A DNA stretch of 64,000 nucleotides from Veillonella sp. (GCF_018364065.1 NZ_JAGZMO010000003.1:248001-312000), one strand, 5' to 3'. Positions 24,921 to 35,400 are shown, numbered from the stretch's first letter. Made by a program: numbers and translations. The notes: generated by a model not told the origin, from the letters alone.

Positions 24921-25726
24921 AACCAATAGTTTTAGTTCGCGGTGGTGGCGATATAGCGTCAGGCTGTATCTATCGATTACGTCGAGCCGGCTACCCTGTT
25001 ATTGTCAATGAGATTGCCATTCCTACCATGATTCGCCGCAAAGTGTGCTACGGCAGTGCGGTGCATCAGGGGGAAATTATTTTGGAACGTTTAGTGGCGC
25101 GCTTTGTGAGCCTTACTGAAGCACAGCGCATTTTAGTATCGGGTGAAGCGATTATTCCGGTCGTTACGGAATCGTACGCCACGGTGCTTGAAAAAGTGAA
25201 ACCGACCATTGTGGTGGATGCCATTTTGGCGAAACGCAATTTGGGTACGAAAAATGATGATGCGGATTTAGTGATTGCCTGCGGTCCGGGATTTACGGCC
25301 GGCCAGGATGTGGACGTGGTGATTGAAACCATGCGCGGACACACCTTGGGCCGCTGTATTTACGAAGGGTCCGCCTTGCCTAACACCGGCGTGCCGGGCA
25401 GTGTAGGAGGCTTCACGAAGGAACGCGTTATCCACGCGCCGGCGGAAGGGCTGTTTACAGCGCGGCGCCACATCGGCGAAACTGTGGAAGCCGGTGAAAT
25501 TATCGGCTTTGTAGATGAAACTCCGGTCATTGCAAAAATTCCGGGTATTTTACGAGGCGTTTTAAAAACGGGCCTTATGGTAACGAAAGGATTCAAATTG
25601 GCGGATATTGATGCGCGTTGTGAAGAGGCGCATTGTTATTCCATTTCCGATAAATCTCTGGCTGTAGCCGGCGGTGTGATGGAAGCGATTGAAACCTTTA
25701 TGTGGGCTCAGGAATCACACGGTTGA
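24917..25726 (+). CDS. yqeB: YqeB, selenium-dependent molybdenum hydroxylase maturation protein
   Basis: 269 residues from the ATG in an ATGA overlap with mocA. It begins MKPIVLVRGGGDIASG, the dinucleotide-binding start of the EF2563/YqeB family, followed by VVDAILAKRNLGT, VIACGPGFTAGQDVDVVIETMRGHTLGR and a C-terminal biotin-carrier-like stretch (AEGLFTARRHIGETVEAGEIIG). YqeB is the marker gene for selenium-dependent molybdenum hydroxylases. GGGGG lies just upstream of the start. Confidence 0.9.
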   Translation: MKPIVLVRGGGDIASGCIYRLRRAGYPVIVNEIAIPTMIRRKVCYGSAVHQGEIILERLVARFVSLTEAQRILVSGEAIIPVVTESYATVLEKVKPTIVVDAILAKRNLGTKNDDADLVIACGPGFTAGQDVDVVIETMRGHTLGRCIYEGSALPNTGVPGSVGGFTKERVIHAPAEGLFTARRHIGETVEAGEIIGFVDETPVIAKIPGILRGVLKTGLMVTKGFKLADIDARCEEAHCYSISDKSLAVAGGVMEAIETFMWAQESHG

Positions 25727-25744
25727 GTCGAAAGAGAGGTATGT

Positions 25745-26467
25745 ATGAATTTATATGAGCTTATTGAACAGCGTTTGGAGCGTGAAGAACCATCCGTTAT
25801 GGTGACAATTTTGTCCGGCGAACGCGAAGGGGAAAAGGTGTTATACAGCCCTACCGGCGAAGTCGTTTACGGCAATGGTATTGATGGTTTGTGCATTGTG
25901 CCGAAGCAGCGTAATGAAATACTCAACATAGGCTCTATGGAATGTTTCATACAGCCTGTTGAGAAGGATCCGGAAGTATTGGTATTGGGCGCCGGTCACG
26001 TAAGCCGGTGCATTGCGGATATGTTGTTATTTATCGGCTGTCATGTAACTGTTGTTGATGACCGTCCGGAGTACGTACGCGCCGATTTCTTCGATGAACG
26101 TGTAAAACGCATGTGCATCGACTTCAGAAATTTACAAGGTGAATTGCCTTTATCTACCTATAAAGGTATTATTATCGTTACGCGGGCACACGAATATGAC
26201 AGTATTTGTCTCCATCAGCTGCGCGACTATGTGGGAACTACCTACATGGGCTTGATGGGTAGTCACAAACGAATTTTCCATGCCTTTGAAGTACTGAAGG
26301 AGGAAGGCTGGACCCAGGAAGAGTTGGATCTCCTTTACGGGCCTATCGGTTTGGAACTGGGGGCGGAAACGCCGGAAGAAATCGCCTTATCTATTGTGAG
26401 CGAATTTTTGGCGGTTACGCGCGGCAAGAGTGGCGGATTTTTATCGCGAGGAGGTTATAGCCGATGA
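25745..26467 (+). CDS. xdhC: XdhC Rossmann-domain protein
   Basis: 240 residues. The first 75 residues are a small domain; from about residue 78 it is a Rossmann fold with VLVLGAGHVSRCIADML and VVDDRPEYV, then TRAHEYDSICL, YMGLMGSHKRI and the GLELGAETPEEIALSIVSEFLA tail. XdhC proteins bind molybdopterin and protect or load the sulfur (or selenium) ligand. In most XdhC proteins this domain follows an XdhC_CoxI domain in one chain; here that part is a separate gene placed downstream. Start follows GAGAGG. Confidence 0.9.
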   Translation: MNLYELIEQRLEREEPSVMVTILSGEREGEKVLYSPTGEVVYGNGIDGLCIVPKQRNEILNIGSMECFIQPVEKDPEVLVLGAGHVSRCIADMLLFIGCHVTVVDDRPEYVRADFFDERVKRMCIDFRNLQGELPLSTYKGIIIVTRAHEYDSICLHQLRDYVGTTYMGLMGSHKRIFHAFEVLKEEGWTQEELDLLYGPIGLELGAETPEEIALSIVSEFLAVTRGKSGGFLSRGGYSR

Positions 26468-26778
26468 AAAGAGAGTTTGTAAATTATTTGCGCGGTCATG
26501 AAAAAGAAACCTTGGCCATTGCTACGATTTTACAGACCAAAGGATCGACACCGCGCAAGGCGGGAACAACTATGATTGTGCATCCGGACGGTGGTATTTT
26601 CGGTACTATCGGCGGAGGCCGGGCGGAAAATGAGATTCGTCTTGCAGCCTTGGATGCATTGAATAATAAAGAACATCATCGCCGCATTATGGTTGATTTG
26701 AACGATGATGTGGCCGTTAAAGAAGGCATGGTCTGCGGCGGCAATCTGGATGTATGGATTGAGACGCAGAATGTGTAA
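26464..26778 (+). CDS. XdhC_CoxI-domain protein (separate small subunit)
   Basis: 104 residues equal to the N-terminal XdhC_CoxI domain: LAIATILQTKGSTPRKAGTTMIV (about 17-39), GTIGGGRAENEI and the C-terminal GMVCGGNLDVWIE. It overlaps the Rossmann-domain gene by ATGA, with GAGGAGG in front. Together the two genes make one XdhC in swapped order, as seen in some selenium-hydroxylase clusters. Last gene of the cluster. Confidence 0.88.
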   Translation: MKREFVNYLRGHEKETLAIATILQTKGSTPRKAGTTMIVHPDGGIFGTIGGGRAENEIRLAALDALNNKEHHRRIMVDLNDDVAVKEGMVCGGNLDVWIETQNV

Positions 26779-26786
26779 AGTAAAAC

Positions 26787-26836
26787 AAGCACGTGTGTTT
26801 TCCGGTTTTACACGGACAATACAAACAGCGTGCTTT
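26787..26836 (+). terminator. Putative terminator of the hydroxylase cluster
   Basis: AGCACG pairs with CGTGCT and an inner CCG/CGG stem surrounds TTTTACA. It is followed by TTTACGGTTTTACAG, a weak T tract, so function as a terminator is tentative. Confidence 0.4.
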
Positions 26837-26878
26837 ACGGTTTTACAGTTTTACAGTAAAAACAAAATAAGGTAAAAT

Positions 26879-26920
26879 ATAAGGGTACATGTGCAGAGGC
26901 GCAGTACCCTTATTTATTTT
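26879..26920 (+). terminator. Terminator upstream of cdaA
   Basis: ATAAGGGTAC (26879-26888) pairs with GTACCCTTAT (26904-26913) with an inner TGTGC/GCGCA stem, then TTATTTT. It ends 28 bases before the cdaA start, so it may also act as a leader structure. Confidence 0.6.
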
Positions 26921-26947
26921 GTAAAAACTTCTAAGGAGTTGTTTTAA

Positions 26948-27766
26948 ATGGCATTACAGCTTCAAGGCTTAATTGATACATTCCGCTTCGGAGACTTAGT
27001 CGACATTATTGCCGTGGCGGTTCTTTTATACTATGTATATAAACAAATTCGTGATACCCGTGCGATGGCGCTCTTGAAAGGGCTTATCGTATTGGCCGTA
27101 ATTAATATCGTAAGTCGTTTCTTCGATTTACATGTAATCAGCTGGATTCTCCAACAAGGGATGACCGTACTCCTGGTTGCTTTGCCGGTTGTGTTCCAGC
27201 CGGAATTGCGCCGCGCCTTGGAACGATTAGGCCGTGGCCGATTATTCTCCAAATCACAGAATGTAAGTGAAGAGGAAATCGACAAGACTTTGAACGAAGT
27301 CATTGCGGCTGCAAAGGTTATGTCCCGTGAACGCATCGGTGCGCTCATCGTTTTTGAACGAGAAGTGGGCCTCGGTGAAATTATCGACACGGGCATTGAA
27401 ATCGATGGGAAAGTATCGCGTGAACTTTTAAATAACATATTTATTCCGAATACACCTCTTCATGACGGGGCCGTAGTGATTCGCAACAGCCGTGTTATGG
27501 CGGCCAGCTGTTTATTGCCGCTCACACAGGACCGCTCGCTCAGCACAGAGTTGGGGACGCGTCACCGCGCCGCTATCGGCTTGAGTGAACAGGCGGACGC
27601 CGTTATTTTAGTAGTCAGCGAAGAAACGGGTAAAATTTCCTATACCTATGGCGGACACATTTACCGTCATTTACCGGAAGAACAACTCCGTGAATCGTTG
27701 CGCGCCTTTATGGACCGTCCAAAATCGACGTTATCCTTCTTGCGGAAATGGAGGATTTCAAAATGA
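26948..27766 (+). CDS. cdaA: Diadenylate cyclase CdaA
   Basis: 272 residues: three membrane helices in the first 85 residues, then the DisA_N cyclase domain with the DGA motif (in TPLHDGAVVI, about 171-180) and the GTRHRAA motif (about 203-209). It makes c-di-AMP from two ATP at the membrane. Start ATG is ten bases after AAGGAG. It overlaps cdaR by four bases and glmM lies two genes further on, the classical cdaA-cdaR-glmM block, here with a flavoprotein gene inserted. Confidence 0.96.
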   Translation: MALQLQGLIDTFRFGDLVDIIAVAVLLYYVYKQIRDTRAMALLKGLIVLAVINIVSRFFDLHVISWILQQGMTVLLVALPVVFQPELRRALERLGRGRLFSKSQNVSEEEIDKTLNEVIAAAKVMSRERIGALIVFEREVGLGEIIDTGIEIDGKVSRELLNNIFIPNTPLHDGAVVIRNSRVMAASCLLPLTQDRSLSTELGTRHRAAIGLSEQADAVILVVSEETGKISYTYGGHIYRHLPEEQLRESLRAFMDRPKSTLSFLRKWRISK

Positions 27767-28719
27767 TGCGATTTATTCAAGGAATACAGGGCCACTGGGT
27801 GGCCAAGATTTTATCGCTCCTCGGGGCGATTCTCCTTTGGTTCTTCGTTATGAAAGAACAAAATCCGATTGTAGATATTACCTACACCGTGCCTGTAGAA
27901 GTACAGGGACTCAGCTCCGACTATGTAATTGAAAATATGCCGAAAGAAGTAAAGGTGCATTTACAGGGACCTCGAAACAGCATTTTGGCCGTTAACCAAA
28001 GCGCCTTGAAGGCCTATGTAGATGTGAGTGACATATCGCCGGGCCAGGTGAACCTGTCGATTGAATTCGTTCCACCGGGCGGTGTGAATGTGGTAAGCAT
28101 TACGCCGGACTCCGCCGTTGTTACTATTGACGAGTACCACGTGCGTGAAATGCCGCTAGAAGTGCAGCAGACGGGTAAAGTGCCTGATGATATTGCCATT
28201 AAGAGCATAGATACAGTGCCTAAAGTGTTATCCATTAGCGGTGCCAAGGATCGGGTGGACAAAGTGGCCCATGTGGTATTACGCGTTAAGATGGCCGATC
28301 GGAGAGCTAACTTTACAGCGTCCGGCAACTTGGTGGCTGTCGATGCAGTAGGCCATGAGGTGGAAGGCGTAACAGTCACACCACATCAGGGACAGGCTCA
28401 AATTACGTTGGAACAGATCCGTTTTGAAAAGAACTTGAAAGTAACACCTAATTTTGTAGGCTCCGTGCCTGACGGTTACGTAGTTAAGAGCGTATCCGTT
28501 GAACCGCAGCAGGTAGTTATCAGCGGTAAGGAAAGCAGCATTAAAGGCCTTACGGATGTGAAAACTGTGCCGATTTCATTGGCTAACCAGACAAATACTA
28601 TCGAGGGCGACTACGATGTATTGTCCGGCGATATGTACAACGCCAATCCGGCAAGAGTTCATGTAGTAGTAGAAATTATGAAAAAATATTTAGGAGATAC
28701 TGATGTTAAGACTGATTAA
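27763..28719 (+). CDS. cdaR: CdaR (YbbR-domain) regulator of CdaA
   Basis: 318 residues. One N-terminal membrane helix (WVAKILSLLGAILLWFFVM) is followed by about four YbbR repeats, each with a pattern like VEVQGL, VKVHLQGP or VVISGKES. CdaR binds CdaA and controls its activity. The ATG at 27763 gives ATGA overlap with cdaA and has GGAGG eight bases upstream; an ATG 15 bases earlier is less likely. Confidence 0.93.
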   Translation: MMRFIQGIQGHWVAKILSLLGAILLWFFVMKEQNPIVDITYTVPVEVQGLSSDYVIENMPKEVKVHLQGPRNSILAVNQSALKAYVDVSDISPGQVNLSIEFVPPGGVNVVSITPDSAVVTIDEYHVREMPLEVQQTGKVPDDIAIKSIDTVPKVLSISGAKDRVDKVAHVVLRVKMADRRANFTASGNLVAVDAVGHEVEGVTVTPHQGQAQITLEQIRFEKNLKVTPNFVGSVPDGYVVKSVSVEPQQVVISGKESSIKGLTDVKTVPISLANQTNTIEGDYDVLSGDMYNANPARVHVVVEIMKKYLGDTDVKTD

Positions 28720-30316
28720 TTTTCGTATCGATGTAAAGGAAAAAGCGACACTGGAGGAATTGATCTCTCATAAGTATCCTGTGCTTAAAGGAAAGCTGGA
28801 GCGCATCCACGTGGTGCGCCGCGCCGTAGACGCGCGGAAGAAACCGCATATTTCCTTTGTATATACTTTATTCCTGGAAGTGCAGGATGAAGCGTTAGTT
28901 ATGAAAAAGCTTCATCGTGACAAAAATATAAGTGTAATGGAGCCGAAATTACCGGATCCGATTGTTCACGGACTGCAAGCACTTTCGCATCGTCCGGTTG
29001 TAGTGGGCTTTGGCCCGGCCGGCATGTTGGCGGCATTTTACCTGGCCCGCGAAGGATACTGTCCAATCGTGTTGGAACGCGGTCAGGATGTGGACCAACG
29101 CTCCGAGGATGTGGAAGCGTTCTGGAAGGACGGTACGTTTAAGGCGGAGTCGAACGTACAGTTCGGCGAAGGCGGTGCGGGCACGTTCTCCGACGGGAAG
29201 TTGACGACTCGTGTTACACATCCGCGACTCCATGAAATTGCCACGTACTTCGTGCAATTCGGTGCACCGGAAGAGATTTTGTATAAACATAAACCGCATG
29301 TGGGTACCGATGTGCTGCGCGGCATGGTAAAGGCTATGCGCCAACAGATTATCGCTTGGGGCGGCACGGTGCGCTTCGGAGCGAAAGTAACAGATGTAAT
29401 ACTGAAAGATAATCATGTGACAGCCGTAGAAGTAAACGGCTCTGAAATTATAGAAACTTCCATAGTATTGGCCGGCGTAGGTCACAGTGCGCGCGATACC
29501 TATGAAATGCTATATAAAAAAGGCGTTTCTATGGAGAGCAAGCCCTTTGCCATCGGTGTGCGCATTGAGCATGATCAGTCGCTCATCGATTTGTCGCAAT
29601 ATGGGGTAGAACCGGCAGAGCTGGGACTGGGCGCCGCAGAATATTCTCTCGTATATCACGATAAAGAGACAGATCGCACGGCGTACAGCTTCTGTATGTG
29701 CCCGGGCGGCGAAGTGGTAGCGTCCGCTTCGGAAGAAGAACATGTGGTAACAAACGGCATGAGTTTGTATGCCCGCGACAGCGGTCGTGCAAATAGCGCC
29801 ATTGTAGTTACAGTAGGACCGAAAGACTTCGGCGAACATCCGTTGGCAGGCGTAGCTTTCCAGCGTGAATGGGAATCGAAAGCCTATGTGCTGGGCGGAC
29901 GTACCTATAAGGCGCCGGCGCAGACTGTAGGCGATTTCTTGACCGGTCAATCCGGGACGATGCCGAAGGCGGAAGCCTATTCGTATCGCCCTGATGTAGT
30001 ACCGGCGGACTTACATGAATGTTTGCCAACCTATGTAACGGACGTTATGGAACGGGCCTTGCCGTATTTCGGACGGCGCATTAAAGGCTTTGATAATCCT
30101 GATGTATGTATGACCGGCGTGGAAACGCGTACGTCGTCGCCATTGCGTATTGTTCGTGATGAAGACCGCGAGTCGCCTTCCGCAAAGGGATTTTATCCTA
30201 TGGGCGAAGGGGCCGGTTATGCAGGCGGCATTATGAGTGCCGCATTAGACGGAGCCGAAACCGCAATTGGTATTATGGCTGAATACAAGCCTTTAAAGGC
30301 AATGGAAGGAGAATAA
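28703..30316 (+). CDS. FAD-dependent dehydrogenase (COG2509)
   Basis: 537 residues. Residues 1-85 form a small ferredoxin-like domain; then comes the dinucleotide motif VVVGFGPAGMLAAFYLA (about 98-114), FGEGGAGTFSDGKLTTR (about 152-168), and a C-terminal TGVETRTSSPLRIVRDE and GEGAGYAGGIMSAALDGAE (about 500-518). This is the conserved COG2509 flavoprotein of unknown reaction, often found beside glmM. It starts within the end of cdaR, with AGGAG upstream. Confidence 0.9.
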   Translation: MLRLINFRIDVKEKATLEELISHKYPVLKGKLERIHVVRRAVDARKKPHISFVYTLFLEVQDEALVMKKLHRDKNISVMEPKLPDPIVHGLQALSHRPVVVGFGPAGMLAAFYLAREGYCPIVLERGQDVDQRSEDVEAFWKDGTFKAESNVQFGEGGAGTFSDGKLTTRVTHPRLHEIATYFVQFGAPEEILYKHKPHVGTDVLRGMVKAMRQQIIAWGGTVRFGAKVTDVILKDNHVTAVEVNGSEIIETSIVLAGVGHSARDTYEMLYKKGVSMESKPFAIGVRIEHDQSLIDLSQYGVEPAELGLGAAEYSLVYHDKETDRTAYSFCMCPGGEVVASASEEEHVVTNGMSLYARDSGRANSAIVVTVGPKDFGEHPLAGVAFQREWESKAYVLGGRTYKAPAQTVGDFLTGQSGTMPKAEAYSYRPDVVPADLHECLPTYVTDVMERALPYFGRRIKGFDNPDVCMTGVETRTSSPLRIVRDEDRESPSAKGFYPMGEGAGYAGGIMSAALDGAETAIGIMAEYKPLKAMEGE

Positions 30317-30319
30317 GTA

Positions 30320-31675
30320 ATGGCTAGATTGTTTGGAACTGATGGTGTACGCGGCGTGGTGAATGAATTTCTGACGCCGGAGCTAGCGTATCATTTGGGA
30401 CGGGCGGCAGCGTCTTACTTTAGTCGTTCAAAAAAGAGACCGAAATTTTTAATCGGCCGTGATACCCGTATTTCAGGGGCTATGTTGGAAAATGCATTGG
30501 CTGCAGGCATTTGCTCCGTTGGTGGCGATGTAGTAATTGCCGGCGTTATTCCAACACCGGCTGTGGCGTACTTGGTGCGCAAGCACGGATGGGATGCCGG
30601 TGTAGTTATTTCTGCATCTCACAATAAATTCCCTGACAACGGTATTAAGTTCTTCGACGGCGAAGGCTACAAATTGCAGGACGCTGTGGAAGATGAGTTG
30701 GAAGAATTATGTCGTAAGAGTGGTGAAAACGAATTACCACGCCCTATCGGCGGCGACATCGGCCGTATTATTCAGGCTCAGGAATTGGCTCGTGAATACG
30801 AAGACTTCGTACAGTCCACAATCGACGTATCTCTTGAAGGTTTAACTGTTGTGTATGACGGCGCCAACGGTGCGGCAGCTACTGTAGGCCCTGAAATTTT
30901 ACAGCGCCTCGGTGCTAAAGTTATCGCTATCAATGTAACTCCTGACGGCGTTAATATTAACGAAAATGCAGGCTCCACTCATATGGAAGGCCTTCGTGAA
31001 GCGGTACTCGCTCACGGTGCTGACGTTGGGGTGGCTAATGACGGTGATGCGGACCGTTGTCTCTTCATCGACGAAAAAGGGAATACCTTGGACGGCGACC
31101 AGATTATGCTCCTCTGCGCTAAACATTTGAAAGAGCAGAATAAATTGCACGACAATATGATTGTTGGCACCGTAATGAGTAACATCGGCTTCCATAAGGC
31201 GGCTAAGGAAATGGGTATGCAGACCTACTCCACAGCAGTGGGCGATCGCTACGTGTTGGAAAAAATGCGTGAAGGCGGTTACTCCATCGGTGGCGAACAG
31301 TCCGGCCACGTTATTTTCCTTGATTACAATACAACCGGTGACGGTTTGTTGACAGCCGTACAGTTGTTGAGCGTGTTGAAAGAATCCGGCAAAACCATGT
31401 CCGAGTTGGCCGGCATCATGGTGAAATATCCGCAACTTCTCATCAACGTGCGCGTTGTGACTAAGACAGGTTGGGAAGAAAATCCGCTCATTCAGGCGGA
31501 AATCTCCGAAGCGATTCGCGAACTTGGCGAGGACGGCCGCATTTTGGTGCGTCCATCCGGTACAGAACCTCTTATTCGCGTAATGGCGGAAGGTCCTGAA
31601 CAGGAACAGCTGGAACGCTTATGCCACACCATTGCGGAAACAATCGGCCGCGAACAGGGCTTGGCTGACGAATAA
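30320..31675 (+). CDS. glmM: Phosphoglucosamine mutase GlmM
   Basis: 451 residues. The start FGTDGVRG, the phosphoserine motif VISASHNKFPDNGIKFF (about 98-114), the metal loop DGDADR (about 240-245), the sugar-binding GGEQSGH (about 323-329) and the phosphate loop RPSGTEPLIRVM (about 410-421) are all present. It converts glucosamine-6-phosphate to the 1-phosphate for UDP-GlcNAc. Start ATG follows AAGGAG, four bases after the flavoprotein stop. CdaA, CdaR and GlmM are known to interact. Confidence 0.97.
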   Translation: MARLFGTDGVRGVVNEFLTPELAYHLGRAAASYFSRSKKRPKFLIGRDTRISGAMLENALAAGICSVGGDVVIAGVIPTPAVAYLVRKHGWDAGVVISASHNKFPDNGIKFFDGEGYKLQDAVEDELEELCRKSGENELPRPIGGDIGRIIQAQELAREYEDFVQSTIDVSLEGLTVVYDGANGAAATVGPEILQRLGAKVIAINVTPDGVNINENAGSTHMEGLREAVLAHGADVGVANDGDADRCLFIDEKGNTLDGDQIMLLCAKHLKEQNKLHDNMIVGTVMSNIGFHKAAKEMGMQTYSTAVGDRYVLEKMREGGYSIGGEQSGHVIFLDYNTTGDGLLTAVQLLSVLKESGKTMSELAGIMVKYPQLLINVRVVTKTGWEENPLIQAEISEAIRELGEDGRILVRPSGTEPLIRVMAEGPEQEQLERLCHTIAETIGREQGLADE

Positions 31676-31695
31676 TAGCATATAAATACAGTGGG

Positions 31696-31720
31696 GAAGG
31701 GGCTTTCGGGCCCCTTCTTT
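31696..31720 (+). terminator. glmM terminator
   Basis: GAAGGGGC pairs with GCCCCTTC around TTTCGG, followed by a short TTT. Strong stem, weak T tract. Confidence 0.7.
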
Positions 31721-31747
31721 ACAATATATTGACATATCCGTTATAAT
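31718..31747 (+). promoter_or_regulatory. glmS promoter
   Basis: TTTACA (31718-31723) and TATAAT (31742-31747) with an 18-base spacer, giving a leader of about 325 bases that contains two small hairpins (31763-31794) and the ribozyme. Confidence 0.55.
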
Positions 31748-31894
31748 ATAGGAGTGCCCCACCCGGGATAGATAAATCCCGCCGCATATCATGCGATGAA
31801 ACAGGTATTAATTAGCCGGTGAGTCGTTGATATAGCAATGGAGGTACACTAGACTGTCGAAACATAAGAAAAGGAGGTTACCAAATTCGTAAAG

Positions 31895-32050
31895 GCGAAT
31901 AGCGCAGGCACTGATGAGAGACAGCTCAATCAGTAGACGAGGAAGAGGAGTATCGAAGATCAGCGGATGCCTCTCGGCATGCTTCAGTCGTCATGCAAGA
32001 AGCAAAGTCCTTTTGGTGACAAAGGAACAAAGAGCTTGCAGGAAGCACAT
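31895..32050 (+). ncRNA. glmS self-cleaving ribozyme
   Basis: The leader carries the conserved ribozyme elements: GCGCAGGCA just after the predicted cleavage site (between A31901 and G31902), GTAGACGAGGAAGAGGAGTATCGAAGATCAGCGGATGCCTC-type core around 31937-31974, and the P4-loop-like segment AAGCAAAGTCC..GGTGACAAAGGAACAAAGAG. It binds glucosamine-6-phosphate and cleaves the mRNA, lowering glmS expression. It ends about 30 bases before the glmS start. Confidence 0.93.
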
Positions 32051-32080
32051 TCTTGTCTATTTTTAAGGAGGAAAACAACC

Positions 32081-33913
32081 ATGTGTGGTATTGTTGGATA
32101 TATTGGCTTTGAGGACGCTTCGACGTTCATGATGGATGGTTTATCAAAGCTTGAATACCGCGGATATGACTCTGCAGGTATTGCTGTTATCGGTGCAAAT
32201 AATGTAATTAAAGTGCAGAAAAAAGTTGGCCGCTTGGCTAATTTGCAATCTATTGTTAAAGCGGATCCTAATCTGGGGCATGTAGGGATTGGTCATACTC
32301 GTTGGGCTACTCACGGTCGCCCATCTGATATGAACGCTCACCCTCATACAGATGAAAAAGGTCTTTTTGCAGTTGTTCACAACGGTATCGTAGAAAACTA
32401 CTTGCCGATTAAAGAAGAACTTTTGAAAAAAGGATATCATTTCAAATCCGAAACTGATACAGAAGTGGTAGCTCACTTATTAGTCGACTTATATGACGGA
32501 GACTTCGAAGGGACTGTACGTCGTATGCTTAAACGCATCGATGGGTCATACTCTCTCGTTATTTTATGTGCAGACGATCCAAGCCGCATCATCTGTACTA
32601 AGAAGGATAATCCGTTGGTAATTGGTCTCGGTAAAGGTGAAAACTTCATCGCATCCGATATTCCTGCTATCATCAACCGCACTCGTGAAACATACATCAT
32701 GAATGACGGTGAAATTGCTATCGTTGGTAAAGATTTTGTAAAAGTAACTGACCGCGAAGGCAATCCGATCAACAAAAAGGTATTCCATGTAACTTGGAAC
32801 GCGGAAGCAGCTGAAAAAGGCGGTTTCGAACATTTCATGTTGAAAGAAATCTACGAACAACCTAAGGCTATACGCGACACCTTGACCGGTCGTATCTCTA
32901 AAGATAATAAAGAAGTTATTTATAAAGAACTCGGTTGGGAACCTGCCGATGTGGCATCCATCAACCGCATTCTGATTACTGCTTGCGGTACTGCGTACCA
33001 TGCAGGCTTAGTAGCTAAATACTACATCGAGCAGTTGGCTCGCATTCCGGTAGAAGTGGATATTGCGTCCGAATACCGTTACCGCGATCCATTGACTGAT
33101 AAGAACACCTTGGCTATCGTAATCAGCCAGTCCGGTGAAACCAGCGACACCTTGGCCGCTTTAAAAGAGGCTAAACGCCGTGGTGCCCGTTCCTTGGCAG
33201 TAACTAACGTAGTAGGTTCTTCCATTGCCCGTGAAGCGGATCAGGTAGTTTACACCTGGGCCGGCCCTGAAATCGCTGTAGCATCTACAAAAGCGTACAC
33301 CACTCAGTTAGTGGCACTCTTGTTGTTGGCAGTATACTTGGGCCAATTAAACGGCAAACTTGACGAAGCACTTCGTGAAAAAATCTTAACGGATTTACAT
33401 GAATTGCCAACATTGTGCAATGAAATTTTCGAAACCGTTGACGATATTAAAGCGTTCGCTAAAAACTACGGTTTCCGTGAAGATGCATTCTTCTTGGGCC
33501 GCTCCATTGACTACGCGGTAGCTATGGAAGGTTCCTTGAAATTGAAAGAAATTTCCTACATCCATGCGGAAGCGTATGCAGGCGGCGAATTGAAACACGG
33601 TACTTTGGCTCTTATCGAAGAAGGCGTACCTGTAATTGCCTTGGCTACACAGGAAGACGTTCGCGAAAAGATGATGAGCAACATCAAAGAAGTAAAAGCT
33701 CGTGACGCTGTTGTTATCGGCTTAGGTCTTGCAGGCGATACAGAATTGGAAAAATATGTGGATCACACGATTTTCGTTCCACGTTCCGACAAATACACTG
33801 CACCAATCTTGGCCGTTGTGCCATTGCAGTTATTGGCATACTACGCAGCCATTACTCGCGGTGCCGATGTAGATAAACCAAGAAACTTGGCTAAATCTGT
33901 AACAGTAGAATAA
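32081..33913 (+). CDS. glmS: Glutamine-fructose-6-phosphate aminotransferase GlmS
   Basis: 610 residues from the ATG behind AAGGAGG. The mature N-terminus is MCGIVGYIG with catalytic Cys2 of the class II glutaminase, then the SKLEYRGYDSAG motif. Two SIS isomerase domains follow: ITACGTAYHAGL, SQSGETSDTLAALKEA, and the C-terminal DKPRNLAKSVTVE. The open frame continues upstream through the ribozyme, but that is not coding. First committed step of amino-sugar synthesis, metabolically ahead of GlmM. Confidence 0.97.
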   Translation: MCGIVGYIGFEDASTFMMDGLSKLEYRGYDSAGIAVIGANNVIKVQKKVGRLANLQSIVKADPNLGHVGIGHTRWATHGRPSDMNAHPHTDEKGLFAVVHNGIVENYLPIKEELLKKGYHFKSETDTEVVAHLLVDLYDGDFEGTVRRMLKRIDGSYSLVILCADDPSRIICTKKDNPLVIGLGKGENFIASDIPAIINRTRETYIMNDGEIAIVGKDFVKVTDREGNPINKKVFHVTWNAEAAEKGGFEHFMLKEIYEQPKAIRDTLTGRISKDNKEVIYKELGWEPADVASINRILITACGTAYHAGLVAKYYIEQLARIPVEVDIASEYRYRDPLTDKNTLAIVISQSGETSDTLAALKEAKRRGARSLAVTNVVGSSIAREADQVVYTWAGPEIAVASTKAYTTQLVALLLLAVYLGQLNGKLDEALREKILTDLHELPTLCNEIFETVDDIKAFAKNYGFREDAFFLGRSIDYAVAMEGSLKLKEISYIHAEAYAGGELKHGTLALIEEGVPVIALATQEDVREKMMSNIKEVKARDAVVIGLGLAGDTELEKYVDHTIFVPRSDKYTAPILAVVPLQLLAYYAAITRGADVDKPRNLAKSVTVE

Positions 33914-34031
33914 GTCAGAATGTGATATAGTATATATAATGAACCGTGCACATGTGAGTTGCAGCAGGTCACCTATACTGTATTGCTGATACTTTGAGTA
34001 GTAATATACGGCATTGACTGCCGAGCGTATG

Positions 34032-35067
<1,036 letters not shown>

Positions 35068-35137
35068 TAAGATGTTTGTACTTTGCTTGAAGCACAGCTA
35101 TTTTAAACTTATACAAAAATACATATGACTATAATGA

Positions 35138-35174
35138 ACGAGCCGATATATTACATATATATCGGCTTGTTTGT
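35138..35174 (+). terminator. trpS terminator
   Basis: AGCCGATATAT (35141-35151) pairs with ATATATCGGCT (35157-35167), followed by TGTTTGT. Confidence 0.75.
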
Positions 35175-35400
35175 CAGATTGAATAATTTTATATACTTTA
35201 TAAGAAGGAATATACACCTCAAAAGGCGTATAATATATATAAAGTATTTATGAGTTGATTTATGCACATAATAAGCATGTTAGTGGATTTTTTATATACA
35301 TAAATGAGTGTTAGTGGATTGATTTGTGTATGTGAAACAAAAAATATATTTAAAGCGTCAAGTATAAGCGTGCATTTATAGTTGGCGGAAGGAGGAAACT
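35175..35400. other. AT-rich noncoding gap with short direct repeats
   Basis: No gene is seen. TGTTAGTGGATT occurs twice (about 35278 and 35308) with related TTTATATACATAA/GTGTATGTG sequence after each. The last 20 bases give the GGAGGA ribosome site of the next gene. Confidence 0.5.

Noticed and set aside
31967..32080. N-terminal extension of GlmS
   Set aside because: The open frame runs through the glmS ribozyme; the real start is the ATG behind AAGGAGG that yields the catalytic Cys2.
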